Positions 18,262-27,530 of a stretch of DNA of 38,733 nt are shown one piece after another. The translations under genes were made by a program, and so were the position numbers. Where the stretch lies: the NCBI GenBank assembly GCA_903945375.1, contig CAJAVP010000097.1:1-38733 (forward strand), given 5' to 3'. Origin of the DNA: an uncultured Methylococcaceae bacterium (GTDB lineage: Bacteria; Pseudomonadota; Gammaproteobacteria; Methylococcales; Methylomonadaceae). Numbering within the stretch: position 1 is the first letter of the stretch; each line of letters begins with the position of its first letter. Below the pieces are notes generated by a model. It was not told the origin of the DNA. It saw only the letters and a program-made list of their open reading frames with translations, and made no database searches.

Positions 18262-18499
18262 TTAACATTTTTATAGGTTCGCTTGTCTAAAATGGTCGTT
18301 TTCATCAGTCTAAAAATTACCCATTATTAAATCAGCTTAGATGCCCTCAGTCATAATGAGAATTGCTGATTGGAGAGGCGGCACATGTTCCCAGCATAAA
18401 ACCCTGTGTTACAATTTTGCCCAAGCGGTCTAAATCGCAGCACCCGACACAACCTCAAGCACGCCGTATAACGTCACCTCATTATCTTGGAAAACCACT

Positions 18500-19438
18500 T
18501 TGAAAGATCAATCATTTACCTTTGAACAAATCCACATCGAAGTTGCCAGAAATGCCACCGATGACTTTAATCTTTTTCATGATAAACACAAATGGTTGGA
18601 GATTACTCATAATCCATTCAAAGGGCCTATTGTGCTGGGTTTTCAGCTAAATACGCTAATCGAATACCAATTGCGCTTATATCGCGAGACGCTGCATGAA
18701 GATCAGATTATTACCGATAAACAACTGCGCTTTAGCAATTACCAAATCAATTTTGTCAATGCACTGAGGCCGCGCCAAGAAATGTCGCTGGAAATCAAAA
18801 AAACATTAATTAACACTATCCCTGACTTAACCTTAACCAATCGCATCAGTATTAAATCGCAAGGCAAAATCATCTTACTGGGCTATAAAAAAGAAACCCG
18901 TACACCTTTATTTTTGGCCGATACCGATCTCAGTACACTGCCCGATTTAAATTCAATCCCCGATAAATCTCTTGTTCCCAATAGCGATTTTTTTATTAAG
19001 CAAAAACGCATGAATAACGGCAATGTTAAAAATTTTCTGTCCGGCTCATTAGCGGAACAATCCGATTATTTTGATGAGTTAACACATATCGCTAATTATC
19101 CAGAAATTTTCCCCTGCAGCTTAACCTCTGGTGTCTTGCTAGAAAAAGCCCAGCTTGAGCATCATGATTTTAAAGCTAACCCGATGGTGTACACCTCGCA
19201 CAATATTTCAGTGGATCGCTTTTTAATCAAGCAGCTTAAAAACAATGATCAATTGTTTATTCTCGTCAAACAGTTACCCGAGTCGCAAGAAAACACGCTC
19301 AATCACACCAGTATTTTACTACGCACCTATGAATGCTACGGATTATTGGAAAATAAAGAAATTTTATTCAGAATAAAACTTAACTTAGTGCCTTTAGAGG
19401 AAATTATCAAAAGCTTAAGAATAAAACCACGTCTTTGA
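18500..19438 (+). CDS. MaoC/hot-dog-like protein of unknown substrate, 312 aa
   Basis: The N-terminal half has an element like the MaoC hydratase site, ARNATDDFNLFHDKHKW (about 16-32), where Asp and His recall the D-N--H-D catalytic pattern. It is followed by NPFKGPIVLGFQL, resembling the family's P-VHG- turn. The length (312 aa) and the second half (HNISVDRFLIKQL and later strands) suggest a double hot-dog fold. A role in hydration or dehydration of an acyl thioester is possible but unproven. Translation starts at TTG 18500: the frame is closed by TAA at 18431-18433 and no ATG or GTG lies between. TTGGA sits 10 bases upstream as a possible ribosome site. The gene is followed by the rpsF promoter and is probably separate from it. 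Confidence 0.65.
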   Translation: MKDQSFTFEQIHIEVARNATDDFNLFHDKHKWLEITHNPFKGPIVLGFQLNTLIEYQLRLYRETLHEDQIITDKQLRFSNYQINFVNALRPRQEMSLEIKKTLINTIPDLTLTNRISIKSQGKIILLGYKKETRTPLFLADTDLSTLPDLNSIPDKSLVPNSDFFIKQKRMNNGNVKNFLSGSLAEQSDYFDELTHIANYPEIFPCSLTSGVLLEKAQLEHHDFKANPMVYTSHNISVDRFLIKQLKNNDQLFILVKQLPESQENTLNHTSILLRTYECYGLLENKEILFRIKLNLVPLEEIIKSLRIKPRL

Positions 19439-19490
19439 CTTAGTTGCTTAATTGTCTGTACCCAAATTTCACAAATACACTATATCTGCT

Positions 19491-19519
19491 TTTACATTGA
19501 TAAACATTGTCTATATAAT
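19491..19519 (+). promoter_or_regulatory. Sigma70-type promoter of the rpsF operon
   Basis: TTTACA (19491-19496) and TATAAT (19514-19519) are separated by 17 bases, a near-consensus -35/-10 pair. It lies about 85 bp before rpsF and would start transcription near 19526, giving a leader of roughly 80 bases. Confidence 0.8.
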
Positions 19520-19604
19520 GCGCGGTCCTACGGGGCACAACGCCCTCCTTGCTTTACCCTTTAACTGATAACTTAAGGGAAGGCTTTTACCAAAAGGAAA
19601 TCAA
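19520..19604 (+). promoter_or_regulatory. Structured 5' leader of rpsF-rpsR-rplI (candidate S6:S18 autoregulatory site)
   Basis: The leader holds a GC hairpin GGGC/GCCC (19532-19545). A second hairpin has lower stem CCTT (19547-19550)/AAGG (19580-19583), upper stem CCCTT (19557-19561)/AAGGG (19575-19579), and a one-sided six-base bulge GCTTTA. Many bacteria control this operon through an S6:S18-binding leader hairpin with an asymmetric bulge. The position and bulged shape match, but the CCG of the described motif is not seen in the bulge, so this is a candidate only. The ribosome site AAAAGGAA follows at 19593-19600. Confidence 0.45.
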
Positions 19605-20066
19605 ATGCGACATTATGAAATCATCTTTTTAGTTCATCCTGACCAAAGCGCTCAGGTTCCCAGTATGATTGATCGTTACAAATCAACCATCGAAGCCAGT
19701 TCTGGAAAAATCCACCGACTGGAAGATTGGGGACGTAGACATTTGGCTTATCCCATTAAAAAGATTCACAAAGCCCATTATGTATTAATGAACATTGAGT
19801 GTGACCAGACAACCTTGGCAGAGCTGGAAACCAATTTCCGGTTTAACGATGCCATTCTGCGTAGCATGACTTTGTTGCAAAAACACGCAATCACTGAAGT
19901 ATCTCCTATCGCCATCTCGACGGCAGAAGAAAATAGACTAGCCGAATCCCGTGCTAAAGATGCGGCAGCAAAAGAAGCCGCTGCTCTCGCTTCAACTGCA
20001 CCCGAAGATGAACTGGATTTAGATGACATCGAAGACTTCGATGCCGACGACATCATTCCTGAATAA
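19605..20066 (+). CDS. rpsF: 30S ribosomal protein S6
   Basis: [20 protein letters not shown] at the start and [20 protein letters not shown] are hallmark S6 segments, followed by YVLMNIECD. At 153 residues it is longer than the usual ~100-135. The extra C-terminus (about 105-153) is Ala-rich then strongly acidic ([16 protein letters not shown]), resembling acidic tails that receive glutamates in some S6 proteins. S6 binds 16S rRNA with S18, encoded next. A clear AAGGAA precedes the ATG. Confidence 0.97.
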   Translation: MRHYEIIFLVHPDQSAQVPSMIDRYKSTIEASSGKIHRLEDWGRRHLAYPIKKIHKAHYVLMNIECDQTTLAELETNFRFNDAILRSMTLLQKHAITEVSPIAISTAEENRLAESRAKDAAAKEAAALASTAPEDELDLDDIEDFDADDIIPE

Positions 20067-20098
20067 TAAAATTAATTAAGGGCTTAAGGAGATATCTC

Positions 20099-20326
20099 AT
20101 GGCACGTAACATTAGACGTAAAAAATTCTGTCGCTTCAGTTCTGAAGGCGGCACACAAATCGATTACAAAGATTTGGACTTATTAAGCGATTACATTACC
20201 GAAACCGGTAAAATTGTTCCCAGCCGCATAACCGGTACCAGTGCGAAATATCAAAGAGAACTGTGTACGGCAATTAAACGGGCACGTTTTATCGCCTTGC
20301 TGCCATTCTGCGACGCACACAAATAA
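20099..20326 (+). CDS. rpsR: 30S ribosomal protein S18
   Basis: The 75-residue basic protein has the S18 pattern: [12 protein letters not shown], then [20 protein letters not shown] and [20 protein letters not shown], and a C-terminal [13 protein letters not shown]. It pairs with S6 in the small subunit platform. It lies 32 bp after rpsF with GGAG in front, in the conserved rpsF-rpsR-rplI order. Confidence 0.98.
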   Translation: MARNIRRKKFCRFSSEGGTQIDYKDLDLLSDYITETGKIVPSRITGTSAKYQRELCTAIKRARFIALLPFCDAHK

Positions 20327-20344
20327 TAAACCGAGGCAGGCATT

Positions 20345-21235
20345 ATGAATTTTTTAGCGGCGTATATCATGCGAGGAAGATTACAAGCCATGATGGTGGC
20401 CTCTTCCTTAGCGCTGCTATCGCTCATGATGCCTCCTGTAAGTATTGTAAGTTCAGCCTCGGTTGCTCTGGTCACGTTACGACTGGGGGCTTCTGAAGGC
20501 TTATATGTATTGCTCTGTTCCAGTGTCGCGGCGGGTGTATTGGGGTTGGTTCTACTAGGCAATTATCAGTTTGCTTTAGCCTATGCGGCAGTCTTATGGT
20601 TTCCTGTTTGGCTGATTTCAATCGTGCTTCGAGAAGGACGTCACTTATCGCTAGCGGTGGAAATTGCCGTTCTCTTGGGTGTCATCAGTGTGGTTGGCTA
20701 TTACTTCTACAACCCAGATGCGGCCGTGGTTTGGAAAACCCTGTTAACTCAATTACTACCCGAGCCTGCGGTACCCATTGAAGATGCAAATCGGGTCATT
20801 GAAAAAATGTCCCATTACATGATTGGCATCATAGCTGCCGGTACGGTGTTTAGTTTACTATTTGGCTTATTCTTAGGACGTTGGTGGCAAGCTAATCTGT
20901 ACAATCCGGGTGGATTTAAACAAGAATATTTATCACTGAGTACACAACCGAGATTGGCTATTGCCAGCATTTTTGTGTTAGCTGTGGCATTATTAGGCAA
21001 TGGCTTTTTTTCTGAATTAGCTTGGAATGCCAGTATTTTGCTTTTTGTACTCTACACGGTTATTGGTACGGCGGTGTTACACACGGTCTTTGCCGCTATG
21101 AAAATGGCTCGCTATGCCGTACCCCTGTTTTATATTACGCTGTTTATGATACCCCATGCCTTATTGCCCGTCGCGTTAGTCGGCTTGGCGGACGCATGGC
21201 TGAACTTACGAAAACATAAATCCAATCAATCTTAA
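20345..21235 (+). CDS. DUF2232 (YybS-like) integral membrane protein, 296 aa
   Basis: The protein is almost wholly hydrophobic, with about eight membrane segments (for example LQAMMVASSLALLSLMMPPV near 14-33 and LAIASIFVLAVALLGNGFF in the second half). A short acidic loop lies near VPIEDANRVIEKMSHYMIGI. A DUF2232/YybS-type membrane gene is commonly found between rpsR and rplI in gammaproteobacteria, and this gene sits exactly there, 18 bp after rpsR. Its function is not established in the family; the context implies cotranscription with ribosomal protein genes. Confidence 0.85.
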   Translation: MNFLAAYIMRGRLQAMMVASSLALLSLMMPPVSIVSSASVALVTLRLGASEGLYVLLCSSVAAGVLGLVLLGNYQFALAYAAVLWFPVWLISIVLREGRHLSLAVEIAVLLGVISVVGYYFYNPDAAVVWKTLLTQLLPEPAVPIEDANRVIEKMSHYMIGIIAAGTVFSLLFGLFLGRWWQANLYNPGGFKQEYLSLSTQPRLAIASIFVLAVALLGNGFFSELAWNASILLFVLYTVIGTAVLHTVFAAMKMARYAVPLFYITLFMIPHALLPVALVGLADAWLNLRKHKSNQS

Positions 21236-21288
21236 CGCCTATGTGCGTTACTATTCGGCTGAAAACCGAACAACTGAGGTAATAAAAG

Positions 21289-21738
21289 ATGGAAGTCATT
21301 CTGCTTGAAAAGATAGCAAACTTAGGAAACTTGGGTGATAAAGTCACCATTAAAGCGGGTTATGGTAGAAACTATTTAATTCCACAAGGCAAAGCCGTCG
21401 CAGCAACAAGCACTAAAATTGCGGAATTTGAAGCACGCCGTGCTGAACTTGAAAAGCTGGCGGCTGAGAAATTTGCTGCTGCACAAAATCGTGCTGAAGC
21501 ACTCAGCAAACTAAGCATTATTATCACCCACAAAGCTGGCGACGAAGGTCGCTTGTTCGGCTCAGTGGGCACTCATAATATCGCTGAAGCTATTACTGCG
21601 GCAGGTGTTGCGGTTGAAAAACAAGAAATTCGTTTACCGCATGGTGCAATTCGCCATCTTGGCGATTTTGACGTTGCGATTAATGTTCATAGTGATATCA
21701 CGGTAACATTACCGATTAAAATCGCCCCTGAAGCTTAA
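21289..21738 (+). CDS. rplI: 50S ribosomal protein L9
   Basis: The 149-residue protein is typical L9: [20 protein letters not shown], then [15 protein letters not shown], the long connecting helix ([20 protein letters not shown]), and the C-terminal domain with [16 protein letters not shown] and [16 protein letters not shown]. It binds 23S rRNA near L1. The preceding 53 bp include a small hairpin TTCGG/CCGAA (21254-21270) and GAGG before the start. It ends the operon, directly before a terminator. Confidence 0.98.
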   Translation: MEVILLEKIANLGNLGDKVTIKAGYGRNYLIPQGKAVAATSTKIAEFEARRAELEKLAAEKFAAAQNRAEALSKLSIIITHKAGDEGRLFGSVGTHNIAEAITAAGVAVEKQEIRLPHGAIRHLGDFDVAINVHSDITVTLPIKIAPEA

Positions 21739-21771
21739 TTTGCACACACTTGGTTTCAATAAGTGACCTTC

Positions 21772-21803
21772 AAAGCCCGCATGAGTAATCAAGCGGGCTT
21801 TTT
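21772..21803 (+). terminator. Rho-independent terminator of the rpsF-rplI operon
   Basis: AAAGCCCGC (21772-21780) pairs with GCGGGCTTT (21793-21801) around a 12-base loop, and the stem runs into TTTTT (21799-21803). The GC-rich stem and T-run after rplI are canonical. It ends about 20 bases before the waaA start. Confidence 0.88.
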
Positions 21804-21821
21804 AATGGCTAAGCTCTCGTT

Positions 21822-23105
21822 ATGATGCGCGTTTTCTATACGCTATTGTTTTACTTAGCTTGTCCCGCTCTAGTCTTGCGTTTGCTGTGGCGTGGTCGTA
21901 AAAACCCCGACTATCGTCAACGTATAGCCGAACGCTTTGCCATTTATCCCGCTCAGCGCCATAGCCCTGAGGTGTTTTGGTTTCATGCCGTCTCAGTCGG
22001 TGAAGCAGAGGCACTATTCCCCCTTATTCGTGAGTTACAAGCTCGACATCCAAACGCTGAGTGGCTTATTACAACGACCACACCCACTGGCTCTGCGCGT
22101 GTTAGATCCGTTTTGAAAGAAACCGTCTCTCATGTCTATTTACCTTACGATCTCCCCGATGCCATTGAGCGATTTATGCGGCATTTTAAGCCTCAATTGG
22201 CAGTATTCATGGAAACTGAAATTTGGCCGAACATTTATGCGTACTGTGGTCAACAGGCTATCCCTTTGTATATCATCAATGCCCGTTTATCCGAGCAATC
22301 CGCTCGGGGTTATCAAAAAATCCCAAGCTTGATACGACCCGCATTGGCAAACATCATGGCTATTGCCGCGCAAACCGCAGACGATCAAAACCGCTTCATT
22401 CAAATTGGCGCAAATCCACAACACATTGTCACACTGGGCAATATCAAATTTGATGTTAATCTCTCTCAAGACCACCTTGAACAAGGTCTGCGATTAAAAC
22501 AAGATGTTTTTAGAGGACGTTTTGTTTGGATATGTGCTAGCACCCATCCAGAAGAAGAAATTATTTGTCTAACGCTTTATCAGCAGCTCAAACAAGCTAT
22601 TCCGGAATTACTTTTACTGATCGCACCTAGACATCCAGAGCGATTTTTAACCGTACAAAAATTAGCCGAACAACGGGGATTTGTCACTATCACTCGCAGC
22701 GCAAATCTCGCCTGCTCAACCGCAACGGATGTTTATCTCGCTGACACCTTAGGGGATTTAAAAATGCTCTATACCACAGCGGATATTGCTTTAGTTGGCG
22801 GCAGTCTAGTGCCTATTGGAGGGCATAATATCCTCGAAGCGGCGGTTGCTGGTGTGCCTATTTTATTCGGTCCATATATGAACAATTTCAAATTAATTGC
22901 CCAAAATATCTTAGCTGAACAAGCCGCTATTCAATGTTTAGATGATAAGGCCTTAGCAAACGCTGTTCTTATGCTCTATCAATCGCCCGAGCAACGCCTT
23001 GCAATGGTTCAAAAAGCCAAGGCGTTTATCATCCAAAACCAAGGCGTTATGCTTAGAACCTGTGCCTTGCTTGAAACATCCCTATTGGCGAGCAACCCAA
23101 TATAA
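21822..23105 (+). CDS. waaA: 3-deoxy-D-manno-octulosonic acid (KDO) transferase
   Basis: The 427-residue protein matches WaaA/KdtA: an N-terminal membrane anchor (YTLLFYLACPALVLRLLW), the acceptor-side VFWFHAVSVGEAEALFPL with the catalytic-type Glu, ITTTTPTGSARV, the CMP-KDO domain with KFMETEIWPN-like LAVFMETEIWPNIY, and VGGSLVPIGGHNILEAAVAG with the conserved GGHN-LE. It adds KDO to lipid IVA on the inner membrane. Two consecutive ATGs (21822 and 21825) are possible starts. Its stop lies seven bases from the sdhE stop, with convergent genes and no visible terminator between. Confidence 0.95.
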   Translation: MMRVFYTLLFYLACPALVLRLLWRGRKNPDYRQRIAERFAIYPAQRHSPEVFWFHAVSVGEAEALFPLIRELQARHPNAEWLITTTTPTGSARVRSVLKETVSHVYLPYDLPDAIERFMRHFKPQLAVFMETEIWPNIYAYCGQQAIPLYIINARLSEQSARGYQKIPSLIRPALANIMAIAAQTADDQNRFIQIGANPQHIVTLGNIKFDVNLSQDHLEQGLRLKQDVFRGRFVWICASTHPEEEIICLTLYQQLKQAIPELLLLIAPRHPERFLTVQKLAEQRGFVTITRSANLACSTATDVYLADTLGDLKMLYTTADIALVGGSLVPIGGHNILEAAVAGVPILFGPYMNNFKLIAQNILAEQAAIQCLDDKALANAVLMLYQSPEQRLAMVQKAKAFIIQNQGVMLRTCALLETSLLASNPI

Positions 23106-23112
23106 GCCCGAG

Positions 23113-23310
23113 TTATTTTCGCCAGGCCATCATCACTTTCATTAGCTCGTCATCTTCCAACGTCAATAAGCTCACAAAATGCGCTTGTTCGACTAAACTT
23201 GCGCTCGGATAATGCTTGCGTAAATAGTTATCTAGCAGTAAATCCAATTCTCGACTGCCACGACGGCACTGCCATTGCAGACGAGAAAATTCTCGATCAT
23301 CATTGATCAA
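23113..23310 (-). CDS. sdhE: Succinate dehydrogenase flavinylation factor SdhE
   Basis: The 65-residue protein has the [19 protein letters not shown] segment, whose RG--E motif is the conserved flavinylation/SdhA-binding site of SdhE/YgfY, and the small all-helical length of the family. It helps attach FAD covalently to SdhA. The start is TTG at 23310, overlapping the sdhB stop by four bases (TTGA), with AAAAGG eight bases upstream; no ATG is available in frame. It forms the last gene of sdhCDAB-sdhE, an order that supports the call. Confidence 0.92.
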   Translation of the reverse strand: MINDDREFSRLQWQCRRGSRELDLLLDNYLRKHYPSASLVEQAHFVSLLTLEDDELMKVMMAWRK

Positions 23311-24092
23311 CCTAATTGCCTTTTGACTAGCATTTGTTTGGTTTCAGCAATCGCCTTAGCAGGATTTAAGCCCTTTGGACAGGTATCAGTGCAGTTCATA
23401 ATGGTATGGCAACGGTATAATTTGAAAGGATCTTCTAATTCATCCAATCGTGCCCCAGTATTTTCATCGCGACTATCTACCAACCAACGATAGGCTTGCA
23501 ATAAAACAGCGGGGCCTAAATAACGTTCGCTGTTCCACCAATAACTGGGACAACTGGTTGAGCAACATGCGCATAACACGCACTCATATAAACCATCCAA
23601 CTTAGCACGATCTTCATGGCTTTGTAAGCGCTCAGAATCCGCTGGTGCCGGCGTTTGTGTGGCTATCCACGGTTTAATCGAGGCGTATTGGGCATAAAAA
23701 TGCGTCATGTCCGGCACTAAATCTTTGACCACTTGCATATGGGGTAACGGAAAAATTTTAATCGTACCCGGATAGCTATCAATAGCCTTAGTACACGCTA
23801 AGGTATTTTTGCCGTTGATATTCATCGCGCAAGAGCCGCACACACCTTCACGACACGAGCGCCGGAACGTCAGTGTGCTATCAATGTCATTTTTGATTTT
23901 TAGCATGGCATCCAATACCATAGGGCCACACTCATCCATATCGAGTAGGTAACTATCGATACGCGGATTTTCGCCAGAATCAGGATTCCACCGATAAATT
24001 TCAAAGCGTCGGGTATTGCTTGCACCTTGAGGTGCAGGAAAAGTTTTGCCTTCGGTGACTACCGAATTTTTGGGTAACGTAAATTCAGCCAT
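23307..24092 (-). CDS. sdhB: Succinate dehydrogenase iron-sulfur subunit
   Basis: The 261-residue protein holds three cysteine clusters: Cys80/85/88/100 (CREGVCGSC...C, the [2Fe-2S] domain), Cys171/174/177 with Cys181 ([12 protein letters not shown], the [4Fe-4S] side) and [20 protein letters not shown] for the third set. It passes electrons from the flavin of SdhA to quinone in complex II. The N-terminus is about 20 residues longer than the E. coli protein. It follows sdhA by about 76 bp and is coupled to sdhE. Confidence 0.97.
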   Translation of the reverse strand: MAEFTLPKNSVVTEGKTFPAPQGASNTRRFEIYRWNPDSGENPRIDSYLLDMDECGPMVLDAMLKIKNDIDSTLTFRRSCREGVCGSCAMNINGKNTLACTKAIDSYPGTIKIFPLPHMQVVKDLVPDMTHFYAQYASIKPWIATQTPAPADSERLQSHEDRAKLDGLYECVLCACCSTSCPSYWWNSERYLGPAVLLQAYRWLVDSRDENTGARLDELEDPFKLYRCHTIMNCTDTCPKGLNPAKAIAETKQMLVKRQLG

Positions 24093-24168
24093 GAGAAAGT
24101 TCTCGTTTGATTTTTAAAATACGGATGATGAATGCTTTATTCATAACAATTCCTGAAGCGAATTAGCG

Positions 24169-25953
24169 TCAATAAACTCGCTCTTTAGGCGCAATGACAT
24201 CAACTTCATCAGTCAAGGTAAACAAGTGCACAGGACGATAGTCGATTGTAACCTCACCTTCTTTCCGCCAAGTCAGCGTATGTTTTAGCCAGTTGTCATC
24301 GTCACGTTTTGGATAATCCTCACGCGCATGTCCGCCACGACTTTCTTGGCGATTGCCAGCTGCGGTAATACTGACCTCGGCTTGTGCTAAGAGATTATCC
24401 AATTCTAAAGCTTCAACCAATTCGGTATTCCAAATCAGTGATTTATCTTGAACGCCTAAATCAGCAAACGACCCGCTAATCGTTGCCATTGCCCGTATCC
24501 CTTCATCCAATGTGCTTTGCGTTCTAAACACCGCAGCTTTAGTTTGCATGGTACGTTGCATCGCCGAGCGAATATCTGCACTTGTACGGTTACCTTTGGC
24601 ATGGCGTATTTTATCAAAACGCGCTAAAGCCTCGTCACAAGCCGCTTTGGCTAATGGTTTTTGTGCCGTCCCAGGTTTAATCAACTCAGCACAACGAATA
24701 GCCGCTGAACGACCAAACACCACTAAATCTAACAATGAGTTTGAACCTAATCGGTTAGCACCATGCACTGAAACACAAGCCGCTTCACCAATTGCCATTA
24801 AACCGGGCACTACTTTATCCGGATTATCGCCCTCTAATGTGACCACTTCCGCTTTGTAGTTGGTTGGAATCCCGCCCATGTTGTAATGAACCGTTGGTAA
24901 TACGGGAATCGGTTCTTTAGTGACATCGACACCAGCAAAAATTTTCGATGTCTCAGCAATACCAGGCAAGCGCTCATGAATAATGGCGGGATCAAGATGC
25001 TCAATATGCAAATAAATATGATCTTTCAGTTTGCCGACCCCGCGTCCTTCATTAATTTCGATGGTCATAGCGCGACTGACCACATCGCGGGAAGCCAAAT
25101 CTTTCGCAGATGGCGCGTAACGCTCCATAAAACGCTCACCTTCCGAATTGGTGAGATATCCACCTTCACCCCTAACACCTTCGGTAATCAAACAGCCTGA
25201 GCCATAAATGCCGGTAGGATGGAACTGAACAAACTCCATATCTTGCAACGGCAAACCGGCGCGTAGCACCATCGCATTACCATCACCTGTCACCGTGTGA
25301 GCCGACGTGCAGGAGAAATAGCTGCGCCCATAACCGCCCGTTGCCAATACGGTTTGATGCGCTTTAAATAAATGCAAAGAACCATCATCCAAACACCAAG
25401 CCAACACGCCTCGGCATTCGCCGTCCTGCATAATTAAATCGAGGGCAATATACTCAACAAAAAACTCCGCATTATGCTTGAGTGCTTGTTGATATAAGGT
25501 ATGCAAAATCGCATGACCGGTTTTGTCTGCCGCCGCACAAGTGCGTTGCGCCTGACCTTTACCGTAATGTGTGGTCATACCACCAAAAGCACGTTGGTAA
25601 ATTTTGCCATCTGCCGTGCGTGAAAATGGTACGCCATAATGCTCTAACTCAATCACGGCAGGAATGGCCTCACGGCACATGTACTCAATCGCATCTTGGT
25701 CGCCTAACCAATCTGACCCTTTAACCGTATCGTACATATGAAAACGCCAATCATCTTCGCCCATATTGCCCAATGCAGCACTGATTCCACCTTGCGCGGC
25801 AACCGTATGACTGCGCGTCGGGAAAACTTTAGTCAAGCAGGCTGTTTTTAAGCCTTTTTCAGCCATACCAAAGGTAGCACGTAAACCCGCACCACCCGCG
25901 CCGACCACGATAACATCGTAACTGTGTTCAATTATTTTATAGCTGGAAGTCAT
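24169..25953 (-). CDS. sdhA: Succinate dehydrogenase flavoprotein subunit
   Basis: The 594-residue protein shows the FAD-binding GAGGAG (18-23), the flavinylation histidine in [10 protein letters not shown] (His49), [20 protein letters not shown] and the active-site arginine/histidine region ([11 protein letters not shown]). The C-terminal ends with [20 protein letters not shown]. It oxidises succinate to fumarate on the cytoplasmic side of complex II. It lies three bases after sdhD. Covalent FAD attachment is expected because sdhE is in the same operon. Confidence 0.98.
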   Translation of the reverse strand: MTSSYKIIEHSYDVIVVGAGGAGLRATFGMAEKGLKTACLTKVFPTRSHTVAAQGGISAALGNMGEDDWRFHMYDTVKGSDWLGDQDAIEYMCREAIPAVIELEHYGVPFSRTADGKIYQRAFGGMTTHYGKGQAQRTCAAADKTGHAILHTLYQQALKHNAEFFVEYIALDLIMQDGECRGVLAWCLDDGSLHLFKAHQTVLATGGYGRSYFSCTSAHTVTGDGNAMVLRAGLPLQDMEFVQFHPTGIYGSGCLITEGVRGEGGYLTNSEGERFMERYAPSAKDLASRDVVSRAMTIEINEGRGVGKLKDHIYLHIEHLDPAIIHERLPGIAETSKIFAGVDVTKEPIPVLPTVHYNMGGIPTNYKAEVVTLEGDNPDKVVPGLMAIGEAACVSVHGANRLGSNSLLDLVVFGRSAAIRCAELIKPGTAQKPLAKAACDEALARFDKIRHAKGNRTSADIRSAMQRTMQTKAAVFRTQSTLDEGIRAMATISGSFADLGVQDKSLIWNTELVEALELDNLLAQAEVSITAAGNRQESRGGHAREDYPKRDDDNWLKHTLTWRKEGEVTIDYRPVHLFTLTDEVDVIAPKERVY

Positions 25954-25956
25954 AAC

Positions 25957-26340
25957 TTATCCTGTGATTGCAAGCGTTCTAAACTCGGCGAGTAAAGCCG
26001 CTAATGCCAAAAAGCCGATACTTAGTTTGATCACCCAAACCGTAATAATTTTAGCGCCCTCATTACCCACATAATCTTCAACGACCACTTGCATTCCTGA
26101 AGCCGCATGATGGAATGCTGAGAGTATCCAGGCCAGAAGACAAACGCTATTTAATGGGGAAGCTAGCCAAGCAAGCGTTTCTTGATAAGTGGCGGTGAGA
26201 CACAGCTGCAAAAAAATCAACAGCCAAATAGTTAACGGAATCATAGCGACCGCTGACACACGCTGCATCCACCAATGGGTTGTACCTGACTTGGCAGAAC
26301 CAAGTCCGGTAGCTTTTGCTAAAGGTGTTTTAAAATCCAT
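25957..26340 (-). CDS. sdhD: Succinate dehydrogenase membrane anchor subunit SdhD
   Basis: Numbered from the ATG at 26340 the protein has 127 residues with three membrane helices (about 30-50, 65-85, 98-120). AFHHAASGMQVVVEDYV carries a histidine (His78) spaced eleven residues before Asp89-Tyr90, matching the E. coli SdhD His71/Asp82/Tyr83 pattern at the quinone site. The chosen start has AAGGAG seven bases upstream. A further upstream TTG would overlap that ribosome site and the sdhC stop and is unlikely. Confidence 0.93.
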   Translation of the reverse strand: MDFKTPLAKATGLGSAKSGTTHWWMQRVSAVAMIPLTIWLLIFLQLCLTATYQETLAWLASPLNSVCLLAWILSAFHHAASGMQVVVEDYVGNEGAKIITVWVIKLSIGFLALAALLAEFRTLAITG

Positions 26341-26351
26341 CGCTTCTCTCC

Positions 26352-26729
26352 TTAAAAAATTAGCCAAGTTAACAGCGTCAACAACAACGAGGATGCCAAC
26401 TCAACGACGGCATAGCGATTCAGTGTCTCTTTATCAAAGCTTTGCCCGGCATCCCAAAGCAAATGACGCACCCCATGACATAAATGAAAAAACAGCGCGT
26501 AAATAAATCCCCATAGCACCAGCTTTGCAAGCCAAGTATTCATCATAGCTTGCATTGCCGAGTAGCTTTCTGAGCCACCTGCAACTGCTGAAATCATTAG
26601 CACAAACAGCACTAAACCCAGTGTCAGCAACACGCCCGTCATTCGATGAGAGATAGAAATGATGCCAGTCAACGGCAGTTTATAAATTTGTAAGTGCGGG
26701 GATGTTGGTCTATTCGTATTCGTTGCCAT
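26352..26729 (-). CDS. sdhC: Succinate dehydrogenase cytochrome b556 subunit SdhC
   Basis: The 125-residue protein opens with RPTSPHLQIYKLPLTGIIS, followed by SHRMTG, the family signature with the quinone-site Ser27 and Arg. FHLCHGVRHLLWD (81-93) includes the candidate heme b histidine (His85). Three membrane helices are evident. It heads the sdhCDAB-sdhE operon. The 207 bp between it and the divergent EVE-domain gene must hold its promoter; no confident -35/-10 could be assigned. Confidence 0.95.
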   Translation of the reverse strand: MATNTNRPTSPHLQIYKLPLTGIISISHRMTGVLLTLGLVLFVLMISAVAGGSESYSAMQAMMNTWLAKLVLWGFIYALFFHLCHGVRHLLWDAGQSFDKETLNRYAVVELASSLLLTLLTWLIF

Positions 26730-26936
26730 ATCGTACCCATGATTGATTAACTCAAAATCGCGACATTGTTCGAAATTTACTGTTCAAACGATGTGAGAAT
26801 ATCCTAGATAATAATCCAGTGGCAGTGATTGTAATACGGTTTTAAGCCTATTAGCCACGAATAAAAAGGCTATAATGAGCAATAGTTTGTATCGAACTTT
26901 GCAATAGTTTGAACGCAATAGGGTAATTAAAAGGCA

Positions 26937-27395
26937 ATGAACTACTGGCTTATGAAATCTGAACCCGATACCTTCAGTATCGACGACTTGTACAACAGAC
27001 CCGAGCGCACTGAACCGTGGGATGGCGTACGCAATTATCAAGCACGCAATATGATGCGTGACAGCATGAAGCTCGGCGATTGGGTGTTCTTTTACCATTC
27101 TAATTGCAGTGAGCCTGGCATTGTTGGCATCATGGAAGTGATCAAAGAAGGCTATCCTGACATTACGGCGTTTGATCCGGATGATAAACATTTTGACCCT
27201 AAAAGTGATCTTAATCAGCCGCGCTGGTATCGAGTTGATGTCCGCTATATTCGACACTTGTCGCGTACTATTTCATTAAAAGAACTCAAAGATAAGACGG
27301 AGCTTGCTGATTTGGCGTTAGTAAAACGCGGCAACCGTTTGTCGATTATGCCCATCAGTCAATGGCAATGGGATTTCATATTGGCATTAGCGTGA
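26937..27395 (+). CDS. EVE domain-containing protein, 152 aa
   Basis: The whole protein is one EVE (PUA-like) domain: YWLMKSEPDTFSIDDL at the start, DGVRNYQARNMMRDSMKLGD, VFFYHSNCSEPGIVGIMEVI, and a C-terminal RLSIMPISQWQWDFI. EVE domains bind modified bases in DNA or RNA. Stand-alone bacterial members occur both as housekeeping genes and beside modification-dependent restriction systems. Nothing defence-like is adjacent here, so a housekeeping role is more likely. A perfect -10 TATAAT lies at 26871-26876 without a clear -35. After the stop an A/T-only inverted repeat (27407-27428) may act as a weak terminator. Confidence 0.93.
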   Translation: MNYWLMKSEPDTFSIDDLYNRPERTEPWDGVRNYQARNMMRDSMKLGDWVFFYHSNCSEPGIVGIMEVIKEGYPDITAFDPDDKHFDPKSDLNQPRWYRVDVRYIRHLSRTISLKELKDKTELADLALVKRGNRLSIMPISQWQWDFILALA

Positions 27396-27530
27396 AATAT
27401 AGCGCAGTAAAAAAATAGTTTTTTTTACAGATGGGGCTATATAATGAAAAGCCAGTACCTCACAATATTCCGCCTAAATTTAGTGTTAAACGCGCAAGCT
27501 TAGGCCTAAGACCCAAAGAGGAAATAAAAA

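Noticed and set aside
24512-24859. 115-codon plus-strand frame
   Set aside because: It lies wholly opposite sdhA, which is complete and strongly conserved.
26784-27257. 157-codon minus-strand frame upstream of sdhC
   Set aside because: It lies mostly opposite the well-supported EVE-domain gene and has no recognisable family.
27407-27428. A/T-only inverted repeat after the EVE gene
   Set aside because: Too weak a stem without GC pairs to call a terminator with confidence.
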